DNA of 34,215 nt from Lachnospiraceae bacterium. GTDB lineage: Bacteria; Bacillota; Clostridia; Lachnospirales; Lachnospiraceae. Positions 1 through 7,536 of the stretch are shown here, piece after piece. Both the position numbers and the translations under genes were made by a program. Numbering within the stretch: position 1 is the stretch's first letter; each line of letters starts with the position of its first letter. The stretch spans positions 1 through 34,215 of the forward strand of contig JAFRWW010000068.1 in NCBI GenBank assembly GCA_017441585.1. Reading direction: 5' to 3'. The notes under the pieces are model-generated. The model was not told the origin of the DNA. It searched no databases and saw nothing but the letters and a program-made list of their open reading frames with translations.

Positions 1-147
1 GATACAGCTCCTTTCCGATACACATATATTTTACCAGAAATGATGCTTGAAATCAGCTAAAACACTACAAAATATGCGATTATCAATGTACAATTATTTT
101 ACATAAAGGAGTGGGGTTTTGACCCCGATATCATATAATAACTATTT
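1..147. other. Upstream region of the first gene
   Basis: No gene is seen in this AT-rich stretch. It holds a Shine-Dalgarno-like AAAGGAG at 106-112 and, just after it, a small hairpin GGGGT-TTTG-ACCCC (about 113-126). The start codon of the next gene is some 35 bases past the AAAGGAG, too far for normal use. A TATAAT-like string lies near 134-139, but no -35 element fits it. Confidence 0.4.
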
Positions 148-2034
148 ATGAAATCATTGATCCAAAACAAGGCCCTGTTTGCAAGGCGCACAGGGCTGAT
201 TTTGTATGATATACTGGCAATAGTCGCATCCTGTGCCATAGCACTTCTGATGCGCTTTGACTTCAGCTATTCGCAGATCTCAAATCCGCTGTGGGTGGAG
301 ATGATATGGCATTATCTGCCTATCAATCTTGTGGCTACCATAGCGGTGTTCTATGCTTTTCACCTTTATCAGAGTTTGTGGGTTTATGCGGGCATAACCG
401 AGATGGTGAGCCTCATCGAAGCCTGCTTTGTGTCGGCAGTGCTTCAGGCTGTGGGCATGCTGCTTATCAATTACCGTATGCCCAGAAGCTATTATTTCCT
501 TTACGGCATCTGCCTTACCATGCTCACGGTATTCAGCCGTTTCACTTACAGGATATTCCGTACCTGGGTGGAAAAGCGCACGGCCAAGGCCGTAAACCGT
601 CATGTCATGGTGATAGGCGCAGGTGAAGCCGGTAATTCCCTCATACGTGAGATGAATTCCAGCCGTTATATCAAAAAGAATGTAATGTGTGTCATCGACG
701 ATGACAGGTCTAAGGTGGGTAATTATATTCATGGTGTAAAGGTAGTGGGTACCAGGGAGGATATCCTGGAGTACGCCGCAGCCTATGATATCGATGAGAT
801 AATAATCGCCCTGCCCTCCATGCCCAAAAAAGAGCAGAAGGAGATCCTGGAGATATGTAAGGAGACGAAGTGTGAACTGAAGACTCTCCCCGGCATATAC
901 CAGCTGGTAAACGGCGAAGTGAATGTGTCCCAGCTTCGTAAGGTAGATGTGGTGGACCTTTTGGGCCGTGATCCCATACAGGTGGATCTGGATTCCATCA
1001 TGAATTATGTGAAGAATAAAGTAGTGCTGGTCACCGGCGGCGGCGGTTCCATCGGCTCGGAGCTTTGCAGGCAGATAGCCACAAAGGAACCCAAGCAGCT
1101 GATCATAGTGGATATTTATGAAAACAGCGCCTATGACATACAGCAGGAGTTAAAGCTTAATCATCCCGAGTTGAATCTTAAGGTACTTATTGCTTCGGTG
1201 CGCAATACACTGAGGATGGAGGATATATTTAAAACTTACAGGCCCGATATCGTCTATCACGCCGCAGCCCATAAGCATGTGCCTTTGATGGAGGATTCCC
1301 CCAATGAGGCTATAAAAAATAATGTGATGGGCACATGGAAGACAGCCCAGGCCGCAGTGGACGCAGGAGTTAAGAAATTTGTCCTCATATCCACCGACAA
1401 GGCGGTGAATCCGACAAATATCATGGGAGCCACCAAGCGCATATGCGAGATGATCGTCCAGTCATATAATGCCAAGGGTAAGACGGAGTTTGTGGCTGTG
1501 AGATTTGGAAATGTGTTGGGCTCTAACGGTTCCGTGATCCCTCTTTTCAGAAAGCAGATAGCAGCGGGCGGTCCCGTGACGGTGACTCATCCCGATATCA
1601 TCAGATATTTCATGACCATTCCCGAGGCGGTCTCCCTGGTGCTCCAGGCTGGCGCCCTGGCAAAGGGCGGCGAGATCTTTGTACTGGATATGGGCGAGCC
1701 GGTTAAAATACTGGATCTGGCCAAAAACCTGATAAGACTGTCCGGATACGTGCCGGGAGAAGATATAGAGATCCGTTTCACCGGCCTTCGTCCCGGAGAA
1801 AAGCTCTATGAGGAGCTGCTCCTTAAGGAAGAGGGGATGAAGGAGACGCCTAATAAGCTGATCCACATCGGAAAGCCTATAGAATTCGATGAGAAGGAAT
1901 TCTATGAGAATTTAAGTGAGCTCAAGGAAGAGTCCAGGATGGAGAAAGCTGATGTGCAGGCATGGATCAAGAAACTGGTGCCTACATACATGACTCCCGA
2001 GGAACGTCTTCGTACCGATCATGTTACGGAGTAA
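148..2034 (+). CDS. Membrane-bound NDP-sugar 4,6-dehydratase (PglF/CapD/WbpM family)
   Basis: Probably converts UDP-GlcNAc (or a similar sugar nucleotide) to the 4-keto-6-deoxy sugar, the first step of bacillosamine-type sugar synthesis, at the cytoplasmic membrane. The 628-residue protein has four hydrophobic segments (about 15-37, 56-77, 86-109, 115-137), then a Rossmann domain starting at HVMVIGAGEAG (152), then the extended SDR catalytic domain starting at VVLVTGGGGSIGSE (292). The AAAHKHVPLMEDSP motif and STDKAVNPTNIMGATKR (around 415-430) are hallmarks of the family, in which Met takes the place of the usual YxxxK tyrosine. Length is usual for the long, membrane-anchored form. It lies 26 nt before a PglE-like aminotransferase, which uses the 4-keto product, so the two are likely co-transcribed. 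No good ribosome binding site is seen next to the start. Family sure; exact sugar inferred. Confidence 0.93.
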   Translation: MKSLIQNKALFARRTGLILYDILAIVASCAIALLMRFDFSYSQISNPLWVEMIWHYLPINLVATIAVFYAFHLYQSLWVYAGITEMVSLIEACFVSAVLQAVGMLLINYRMPRSYYFLYGICLTMLTVFSRFTYRIFRTWVEKRTAKAVNRHVMVIGAGEAGNSLIREMNSSRYIKKNVMCVIDDDRSKVGNYIHGVKVVGTREDILEYAAAYDIDEIIIALPSMPKKEQKEILEICKETKCELKTLPGIYQLVNGEVNVSQLRKVDVVDLLGRDPIQVDLDSIMNYVKNKVVLVTGGGGSIGSELCRQIATKEPKQLIIVDIYENSAYDIQQELKLNHPELNLKVLIASVRNTLRMEDIFKTYRPDIVYHAAAHKHVPLMEDSPNEAIKNNVMGTWKTAQAAVDAGVKKFVLISTDKAVNPTNIMGATKRICEMIVQSYNAKGKTEFVAVRFGNVLGSNGSVIPLFRKQIAAGGPVTVTHPDIIRYFMTIPEAVSLVLQAGALAKGGEIFVLDMGEPVKILDLAKNLIRLSGYVPGEDIEIRFTGLRPGEKLYEELLLKEEGMKETPNKLIHIGKPIEFDEKEFYENLSELKEESRMEKADVQAWIKKLVPTYMTPEERLRTDHVTE

Positions 2035-2060
2035 TATAATACAACATGGAGCAATACGCT

Positions 2061-3287
2061 ATGAAAAAATTCGAGAAGAAAGTCTGGCTCGCATCGCCTA
2101 CCATGCACGGCGACGAAATGAAATATATAAAGGAAGCATACGACACTAACTGGATGAGCACCGTGGGGGAGAACCTTAATAAGGCGGAAGAAGCAGCCTG
2201 CGAACTCACAGGCAGTAAACACGCCGTGGCCTTGTCCTGCGGCACCGCAGCCATTCATCTGGCTGTAAAACTGGCAGGCGTAAAACCCGGAGATAAGGTT
2301 TTCTGTACCGACATGACTTTTGATGCTACGGTAAATCCGGTGGTTTACGAAGGCGGAGTTCCCGTATTTATCGACACGGAATATGACACCTGGAACATGG
2401 ATCCCGCAGCCCTTGAAAAAGCATTTGAACTGCATCCTGAGGTAAAGGTGGTGGTTCTGGCTCATCTTTACGGAACCCCGGCAAAGATCGATGAGATCAC
2501 CGAAATCTGTGAAAGGCACGGGGCTGTTCTTGTGGAAGATGCCGCAGAGTCCCTGGGTGCGACCTACAAAGGGAAACAGACCGGAACCTTCGGTAAGTAT
2601 TCTATAATCAGCTTTAACGGAAACAAGATAATCACCGGTTCTGCGGGAGGTATGCTCCTGACCGATGATAAGGCGGCTGCCGACAGAGTGAGGAAATGGT
2701 CCACACAGTCCAGGGAAAATGCTCCCTGGTATCAGCATGAGGAACTGGGCTATAATTACCGCATGTCAAATGTGATCGCCGGTGTGGTGAGAGGACAGTT
2801 CCCTTATCTTTCGGAACACATACGGAGAAAAAAAGAGATATATTTAAGATATAAAGAGGGCTTTAAGGATCTGCCCGTCATCATGAATCCCTATGAAGAT
2901 GAAAAGAGTGAGCCCAATTTCTGGCTCTCTTGCATGCTCATAGATAAGGATGCCATGTGCCCTCAGGTACGTTCTGAGAATAAGGCACTGTATACAAAGG
3001 AAGCGGGGAAGAGCTGTCCCACACATATTCTGGAAACTCTGTTTGAAATGAATGCTGAGGGACGTCCTATCTGGAAGCCCATGCATATGCAGCCCATATA
3101 CAGAAATAATCCCTTCGTTACAAAGAACGGAGACGGCAGAGCTCAGACCAATGCCTATATCGCCGGGGAAAAGACCGATGTGGGAATGGATATTTTCGAC
3201 AGGGGATTGTGCCTGCCTTCGGACATTAAGATGACGGATGAGGAACAGGATGAGATCATAAGTGCGATCGTTTCATGTTTTGATTAA
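2061..3287 (+). CDS. DegT/DnrJ/EryC1-family sugar aminotransferase (PglE type)
   Basis: A PLP-dependent aminotransferase that should aminate the 4-keto-6-deoxy sugar nucleotide made by the upstream dehydratase, giving a UDP-4-amino-4,6-dideoxy sugar. The fold is visible as SCGTAAIHLAVKLAG near the N-terminus, VEDAAESLGATYKGKQTGTFG in the middle, and SFNGNKIITGSAGGM, where the Lys (about residue 189) is the expected Schiff-base residue. It closely follows the PglE pattern. An ATG at 2046 is also possible, but the ATG at 2061 has GGAG 9 nt upstream (2048-2051), so I use 2061 (408 residues). Its stop lies 3 bp before a long inverted repeat that probably ends transcription. No PglD-type acetyltransferase is seen in the window. 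Confidence 0.92.
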   Translation: MKKFEKKVWLASPTMHGDEMKYIKEAYDTNWMSTVGENLNKAEEAACELTGSKHAVALSCGTAAIHLAVKLAGVKPGDKVFCTDMTFDATVNPVVYEGGVPVFIDTEYDTWNMDPAALEKAFELHPEVKVVVLAHLYGTPAKIDEITEICERHGAVLVEDAAESLGATYKGKQTGTFGKYSIISFNGNKIITGSAGGMLLTDDKAAADRVRKWSTQSRENAPWYQHEELGYNYRMSNVIAGVVRGQFPYLSEHIRRKKEIYLRYKEGFKDLPVIMNPYEDEKSEPNFWLSCMLIDKDAMCPQVRSENKALYTKEAGKSCPTHILETLFEMNAEGRPIWKPMHMQPIYRNNPFVTKNGDGRAQTNAYIAGEKTDVGMDIFDRGLCLPSDIKMTDEEQDEIISAIVSCFD

Positions 3288-3289
3288 TA

Positions 3290-3458
3290 ACTAAAACTTC
3301 CCACATGTCATCCTGAGGAGCTTGCCGACGAAGGATCTTGATAGATTTGGCGTGATAATACAGCCTATTTATTCAAGATTCTTCAGGCTAAAGCCTTCAG
3401 AATGACAGAAGAAATGCTTTATTCAGAGGTCTAATTTAATCATGTGGGAAGTTTTAGT
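3290..3458. repeat. MITE-like composite inverted repeat holding two TGTCATCCTGAG units
   Basis: The ends are a perfect 18-bp inverted repeat, ACTAAAACTTCCCACATG at 3290-3307 and its complement at 3441-3458. Inside are two copies of the dispersed repeat in opposite orientation (3306-3341 forward, 3373-3407 reverse), so the whole can fold into one long stem. It starts 2 nt after the aminotransferase stop and sits between two convergent operons, so it may act as a two-way terminator. No target-site duplication was recognised. Confidence 0.75.
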
Positions 3459-3474
3459 AATAAGATTTCCGGCA

Positions 3475-3510
3475 TGTCATCCTGAGGAACGAAGTTCCGA
3501 AGGATCTTGA
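3475..3510 (+). repeat. Dispersed TGTCATCCTGAG repeat copy
   Basis: A further copy of the dispersed repeat, TGTCATCCTGAGGAACGAAG followed by TTCCGAAGGATCTTGA. It has an inner palindrome (GGAACGAAGTTCC) and lies 26 bp before the 3' end of the convergent glycosyltransferase gene. Confidence 0.8.
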
Positions 3511-3535
3511 AAGAGTTGAAGTCTGAAAAAACGGA

Positions 3536-4759
3536 TCATCTGCTGCAAGCCTGCTCCAACAGCTTCACCGACAGCTTTACATCATAGTTTTCAATGAGGA
3601 ACTCACGTCCCCTGCGACCCAGGACCGGCAGTTCCTCTTTTTCTTTGCATATCTTTTTCACCGTATAAACGAAACCGGGCAGATCGTCAGATGGCGTAAA
3701 ATAACCGCAGCGGGCATCTTTGGTGATGACCTTGCCGATGTCGGTGACTTTGTCCGTGACTGCCAGGATCGGCTTTGACTTTTGCATATAGGATAAAAGC
3801 CGGCTGGGGAAATTCGGAATGGTAAACTCACTGCAAAGAGAGAGGATGCCCACATCCTGCTCATCCAGCATTTTTTCATATTCATCCCGGCCTAAATGCG
3901 ACATATAGACTGCATTCGACAGTTTTTCATCCCTGATACGATCCTCCACATACTGTGCCATGGTGCCCTTGCCGATGATGGTAAAATATGCAGTCGTAAA
4001 GCCTTCTTTATCAAGGGCGCTTATCCCGTCCAATATGAAGTCAAGGGCCTGGGGCTGACCCAGATTGCCGCCTATGATAAAGCGGACTTTATCTTTTGAA
4101 GCCGCAGAGGCAGATGATTCTACGGAAGCAGATGATTTCACTCCCGGCTGCGGATCGGTGTCTGTGTCCTTTATGCTGACTGTGTTTGGAAATACCTCTA
4201 ACCTGTCAGAGAAAGCAGGATTATGTTTTTTCATATATTCCACATTTGCCTCGGACATGCAGCCGATGAACTCACAGGTGGAATACAGTTTTTTTTCTAT
4301 ATATTTAAAGTATTTAAAGATGATAGAGCTTTCTGACATCATCTTAAGGTCCGCAGCATTTTGCGGGAAGATGTCTTTTAGCATCAGATAGGCCGTGCAG
4401 TTATAGTGCTTTTTTGCTTTGGCGATGACTCCGGCCATGGTGATGGGAGGAGTGGGACAGACGATTAGGTCTATCTCTTTTTTCCAGAAATGCTGATAGA
4501 TCACGTGCAAAAATCGTGGCTCTATGAGAAGCTGGATCAGTCCTTTTTTGATCTTGCCGCAGCCGAACTGATCCGGCAGCGTCACATAGGCCACATGACA
4601 GCCGTCCACATCATGTATGACGGTGTCATCCACTTCTTCGCTGGTGCCCGCCAGCACGTAGACCTCGTGTCCTGCCAGGGCGCATTCTCTCACCAGATCC
4701 AGATAGATGGTGGATTCTTTGAATGAAAACTTTTGAAATAAAAACAGGAACTTCAGCAT
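3536..4759 (-). CDS. Glycosyltransferase, family 1 (WbuB-like GT4 fold)
   Basis: Likely transfers a sugar from a nucleotide donor onto a lipid-linked glycan on the inner face of the membrane. The 407-residue protein has the GT-B layout: an N-terminal acceptor domain (MLKFLFLFQKFSFKESTIY, with CPTPPITMAGVIAKAKKH near residue 105) and a C-terminal donor domain with FIIGGNLGQPQALDFILDG, then GILSLCSEFTIPNFPSRLLSYMQKSKPILA, the usual nucleotide-sugar binding segment. The WbuB-like features are the N-terminus and the IPNFPSRLLSYM block. The start overlaps the end of the ATP-grasp gene by 7 nt (4753-4759), which shows translational coupling. Residues about 206-220 are a serine/alanine-rich low-complexity stretch between the two domains. 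Donor and acceptor sugars cannot be told from sequence. Confidence 0.88.
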   Translation of the reverse strand: MLKFLFLFQKFSFKESTIYLDLVRECALAGHEVYVLAGTSEEVDDTVIHDVDGCHVAYVTLPDQFGCGKIKKGLIQLLIEPRFLHVIYQHFWKKEIDLIVCPTPPITMAGVIAKAKKHYNCTAYLMLKDIFPQNAADLKMMSESSIIFKYFKYIEKKLYSTCEFIGCMSEANVEYMKKHNPAFSDRLEVFPNTVSIKDTDTDPQPGVKSSASVESSASAASKDKVRFIIGGNLGQPQALDFILDGISALDKEGFTTAYFTIIGKGTMAQYVEDRIRDEKLSNAVYMSHLGRDEYEKMLDEQDVGILSLCSEFTIPNFPSRLLSYMQKSKPILAVTDKVTDIGKVITKDARCGYFTPSDDLPGFVYTVKKICKEKEELPVLGRRGREFLIENYDVKLSVKLLEQACSR

Positions 4760-5739
4760 AACTTCAGATTCTCATCCAGCATGATGGAGGCGTCAAAACG
4801 CAGGAAGGTCACATCATCCCGATAGTTGTCGTCATATGAAAGTTCCTCTCCCATAAGCAGACGGTAGAGCTTCTCACAGGAATCCGCACCGGCCATGATG
4901 CTCATGGGAGCGCCGCCGCCGAAACGGGGATTGATCTCTATGTACTCCACGCCTCTTTTGGTCTTGCGGCATTGTACGGTGATGTGGCCGATGCCCCCCA
5001 GAACCGAAAGGAGTCGGCGCACATCATCGATTATCTCTATGTCCCTTACGATGCGTCCCTTGGCGATCTCTCCCGATCTGGTGGCGATCCTGATCCTGGG
5101 CACTATGTGCAGGATGTTTCCCTTGAAATCGCAGAAACAGTCAATGGTGAATTCCTCACCATCCATGAATGCCTGAACCATGGGCTTGTCGATGATCTCC
5201 ATATATGCCCGAAGCTCGTCCTCATTTTCCACCTTGTAGGCATCGATGGAAGAAGAGCCGTCCAGAGGCTTTATGAAAAGCGGGAATTCGTAATCCTTTT
5301 CCTTTAACTCCTTGTCTATGTACAGATGGGGCACACAAAATCCGTTCTCTTCAAAGAATAGCTGGGTGTGGATCTTGTTGCGGCATATGCCGATGACCTT
5401 TTTGTCTGAGATCAGCACATTGCATTTGCCCTCATATTCGATCCTGGCTTTATTCTCTGCCAGCAGCATCAGCTCCGTATCTATGGTGGGAACCACCAGA
5501 GATACATTCTCCTTTTTGCAGATATCTATTATGGAAGCTATGTATTCCTCATTCTGTCTTATGGGGGGCACTATCTTTTGCACATCGGCAAAATAAAGGG
5601 CCGGAGCCAGATCGGAGCAGTCCGCGGCGATCACCTTGCCCGTGATCCCCAGCCTGTCCCTGGCGGCCTTAAAGCAGTTGGTGAGTTCGACTCTTCTGCC
5701 GGCGCTCAGTATCAGTATGTTAATCTCTTTTGTTTCCAT
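4753..5739 (-). CDS. ATP-grasp ligase, carbamoyl-phosphate-synthase-like
   Basis: An ATP-dependent carboxylate-amine or carboxylate-thiol ligase of the ATP-grasp superfamily. A pre-ATP-grasp Rossmann start (INILILSAGRRVELTNCFK) is followed by the lysine and glycine-rich ATP-binding segment (FPLFIKPLDGSSSIDAYKV), VQAFMDGEEFTIDCF, and the metal-binding EINPRFGGGAPMSI. At 328 residues it has the size of stand-alone ligases that join an amino acid to a small partner. It sits between a sugar-1-phosphate transferase and a glycosyltransferase, so a role in decorating the glycan (for example an aminoacyl group on an amino sugar) is a fair inference but not shown. A TTG at 5760 would add seven residues. 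The ATG at 5739 is preferred because GGGAG lies 11 nt upstream. Confidence 0.85.
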   Translation of the reverse strand: METKEINILILSAGRRVELTNCFKAARDRLGITGKVIAADCSDLAPALYFADVQKIVPPIRQNEEYIASIIDICKKENVSLVVPTIDTELMLLAENKARIEYEGKCNVLISDKKVIGICRNKIHTQLFFEENGFCVPHLYIDKELKEKDYEFPLFIKPLDGSSSIDAYKVENEDELRAYMEIIDKPMVQAFMDGEEFTIDCFCDFKGNILHIVPRIRIATRSGEIAKGRIVRDIEIIDDVRRLLSVLGGIGHITVQCRKTKRGVEYIEINPRFGGGAPMSIMAGADSCEKLYRLLMGEELSYDDNYRDDVTFLRFDASIMLDENLKLC

Positions 5740-5783
5740 TTGTATCGCTGCTCCCTTCAAAGAAACGCCCCCTCCATAATAAA

Positions 5784-6440
5784 TTATGTCGGCGGCAAGT
5801 CGGTCGCAGCATTGGAGTCAATGACTTCGTCATTGAGGCTGCTCCCTCTAAAATAATCCATGGTGGCATGTCCTTCGGCGCTGATGCCATCCCTTTTCAA
5901 TACCGTGCCTATGGTGGCAAAAATGATCTTAAGGTCATTTGTGAAGGTTACATTTTCCGTATAGGTCACGTCATATTCAAACTTTTCTTCCCAGGACAGG
6001 GAATTGCGTCCCTTTACCTGGGCCAGTCCCGTGAGTCCCGGCTTTACATCATGCCGGTGGCTCTGCCTTTCATTATAAAGCGGCAGGTACTGCACCAGTA
6101 GCGGCCTGGGTCCTACCAGTGACATGTCTCCTTTAAGTATGTTAAAAAGCTCCGGCAGTTCGTCAAGGGATGTGGACCTTAACTTCTTTCCGAAATCCGT
6201 GAGCCGTACTTCATCCGGAAGCAGCTCGCCCTTTTCGTCACGCTCATCCGTCATGGAACGGAATTTGTACATGTCAAAGATCTCGCCCTTATATCCGGGG
6301 CGTTTTTGTTTAAAAAGCACCGGGGATCCCAGCTTGCTCCTGACTAAAACAAAGAGCACCAGATACACCGGCCAGAGCAGGATTATGGCTGATAGGGAAA
6401 TCAGTATGTCGAGGATTCTTTTAATATATTTTTTGTACAT
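5784..6440 (-). CDS. PglC-type undecaprenyl-phosphate sugar-phosphate transferase
   Basis: A monotopic phosphoglycosyl transferase that starts glycan assembly by moving a sugar-1-phosphate onto undecaprenyl phosphate. It follows the small PglC pattern closely: MYKKYIKRILDILISL with a re-entrant hydrophobic segment (about 8-30), KQKRPGYKGEIFDMYKFRSM, then SLDELPELFNILKGDMSLVGPRPLL holding the catalytic Asp-Glu pair, and KPGLTGLAQVKGRN. The C-terminus carries about 20 extra residues compared with PglC. An ATG at 6485 would add 15 residues, but the family begins at the MYKKYIKR segment, so 6440 is chosen; only a weak AGGA lies upstream. It is first of a three-gene minus-strand operon. Together with the dehydratase and aminotransferase on the other strand it implies a bacillosamine-like priming sugar. 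Confidence 0.92.
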   Translation of the reverse strand: MYKKYIKRILDILISLSAIILLWPVYLVLFVLVRSKLGSPVLFKQKRPGYKGEIFDMYKFRSMTDERDEKGELLPDEVRLTDFGKKLRSTSLDELPELFNILKGDMSLVGPRPLLVQYLPLYNERQSHRHDVKPGLTGLAQVKGRNSLSWEEKFEYDVTYTENVTFTNDLKIIFATIGTVLKRDGISAEGHATMDYFRGSSLNDEVIDSNAATDLPPT

Positions 6441-6462
6441 GATCGCTTTGATTTGTCCTGAA

Positions 6463-6504
6463 TAAACTATTGAATAGTTTACCATAGGGTCATGGTTAAA
6501 ACAA
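6463..6504 (-). promoter_or_regulatory. Candidate promoter with overlapping palindromic operator for the sugar transferase operon
   Basis: On the minus strand TTGTTT (6499-6504) and TAAACT (6476-6481) are 17 nt apart and lie upstream of the sugar transferase. The -10 falls inside a perfect 9-bp palindrome with a single central base (TAAACTATT-G-AATAGTTTA, 6463-6481), the form expected of a dimeric repressor site. The -35 matches the consensus only partly. Confidence 0.45.
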
Positions 6505-6518
6505 GTTTTTGCAATGGC

Positions 6519-6938
6519 TTATCCTTTTACTTTTGCCAATAATGCTTCTTGTAAGGTCTGGGAGAAATTGATATTTTTCTCTCTGGCGATGGTGTCCAGC
6601 CATGCCGGTATCGTCAGTGTTTTTCTGACGGATTTTTCAAAATGTTCTTTGGCATATTCCTCTACATCAACGGAAACCAGATTTACAAAGCCATCTGTCC
6701 GGTCAGCCTCCAATTGGGCTGCAACCTTGTCTAATGAAATATCCTTTATTGAAGACGCCTTTGGGACCGGATCTCCGTCCATTTTCTGCATAAATAAATA
6801 TCCCGCCAAACACTCAATTGCCATTTTCATGGCCTCACTTTCAGTCTTCCCGTATGTGGCAAGCCAGTTCAAGTCCGGAAAAACCACGGAATAGCCTTTT
6901 TTCTCTTTAAAAAAACATGCCGGATATATTGATAACAT
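6519..6938 (-). CDS. hicB: HicB-family antitoxin
   Basis: Antitoxin of a type II HicAB pair. It should bind the HicA ribonuclease to silence it and repress the pair's promoter through its C-terminal DNA-binding part. The N-terminal partial RNase-H-like domain is plain (LSIYPACFFKEKKGYSVVFPDLNWLATYGKTESEAMKMA), and the C-terminal part (about residues 105-139, RKTLTIPAWLDTIAREKNINFSQTLQEALLAK) reads as a ribbon-helix-helix. Earlier in-frame ATGs exist at 6965 and 6962, but the ATG at 6938 has a perfect AGGAGG 8 nt upstream and matches where the family begins, so the protein is 139 residues. The toxin gene lies 27 nt upstream. The pair is more AT-rich than its neighbours, in keeping with lateral transfer. 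Confidence 0.9.
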   Translation of the reverse strand: MLSIYPACFFKEKKGYSVVFPDLNWLATYGKTESEAMKMAIECLAGYLFMQKMDGDPVPKASSIKDISLDKVAAQLEADRTDGFVNLVSVDVEEYAKEHFEKSVRKTLTIPAWLDTIAREKNINFSQTLQEALLAKVKG

Positions 6939-6965
6939 AGCATTATCCTCCTGTATTTCCATCAT

Positions 6966-7157
6966 TCATTGATCCAATCCTGCCTGTTTTCGGATGGACT
7001 TTTCGACAATCTTACTTAATTCTTTTGCATGGAACGGAATTGTTACTTTTCCTGGTTTTGTCGGATGAACGTAATGTCTGTGTGAGCCTTCCTGACTTTT
7101 GAATATCCAGCCATCATTAAGTATTTCCCGCTCCATTTCCCTGGGTCGTTTAGGCAT
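6966..7157 (-). CDS. hicA: HicA-family mRNA interferase toxin
   Basis: A 63-residue toxin with the double-stranded-RNA-binding-like HicA fold, expected to cut mRNA and stop growth when free of HicB. The hallmark is visible: REMEREILNDGWIFKSQEGSHRHYVHPTKPGKVTIPFH, with the catalytic His in GSHRHYVHP, followed by the KELSKIVEKSIRKQAGL helix. The start has AAGGAG 6 nt upstream. Toxin before antitoxin is the usual order for hicAB. The gene has its own promoter (7172-7200) and stands between the glycan operon and tex, with no functional tie to either. Confidence 0.93.
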   Translation of the reverse strand: MPKRPREMEREILNDGWIFKSQEGSHRHYVHPTKPGKVTIPFHAKELSKIVEKSIRKQAGLDQ

Positions 7158-7171
7158 ATGTTTCTCCTTTT

Positions 7172-7200
7172 ATAATATAATGTGATGCGTATTGTGTCAA
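7172..7200 (-). promoter_or_regulatory. Promoter of hicAB
   Basis: On the minus strand TTGACA (7195-7200) and TATTAT (7172-7177) are exactly 17 nt apart, with the hicA ribosome binding site just downstream. The 9-mer ATGCGTATT occurs within the spacer (7185-7193) and again at 7230-7238, with a shorter ATGCGTA at 7296-7302. These could be HicB binding sites. Confidence 0.7.
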
Positions 7201-7470
7201 TGCATATAATAGTTATGTTTGTTATGATAATGCGTATTAATTGGGGGTGTGCAATCATCTGATAAGCGAGTTCCAATCAGTTTTAAATCAGATGAATGCG
7301 TACTCCAAATCTATGGTAATTCCGTTTAATATATGGATACTTGTGGCGGCAGGCATGAATCGCCGTCACATTTTGAAATGATGGACTCATTATATGCTTT
7401 GAGAACTAAATTTGCAAGGGAGAAGTGATATGTTTAAGGACGGATTGCTTAAGTGATACGGCCTTGTAAG
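7201..7470. other. Gene-free region upstream of hicAB
   Basis: No supported gene. It holds the two outer copies of the ATGCGTA(TT) motif. On the plus strand near 7378-7456 two tiny reading frames (16 and 8 codons) nearly overlap, the second with AGGGAG ahead of its ATG at 7430. They look like the worn end of a lost gene rather than an active one. Confidence 0.4.
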
Positions 7471-7525
7471 GTTATACCCATTATACCCATAACAGAAAAC
7501 AACAAGTGGGTATAATGGGTATAAC
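7471..7525. terminator. Perfect 19-bp inverted repeat downstream of tex
   Basis: GTTATACCCATTATACCCA (7471-7489) is repeated as its exact complement at 7507-7525 around a 17-nt loop, starting 11 bp past the tex stop. Each arm holds the 9-mer TTATACCCA twice. It could end tex transcription as a strong hairpin, but there is no T-run, so a protein-binding or processing site is just as likely. Confidence 0.5.
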
Positions 7526-7536
7526 AGGTTGCTATG

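Noticed and set aside
2019..2738. 239-codon minus-strand frame opposite the aminotransferase
   Set aside because: It mirrors a strong PLP aminotransferase frame; the composition is that of a shadow frame.
7378..7456. Two tiny plus-strand reading frames (16 and 8 codons) with a ribosome binding site
   Set aside because: Too short and without a recognisable product; best read as remains of a lost gene or chance.
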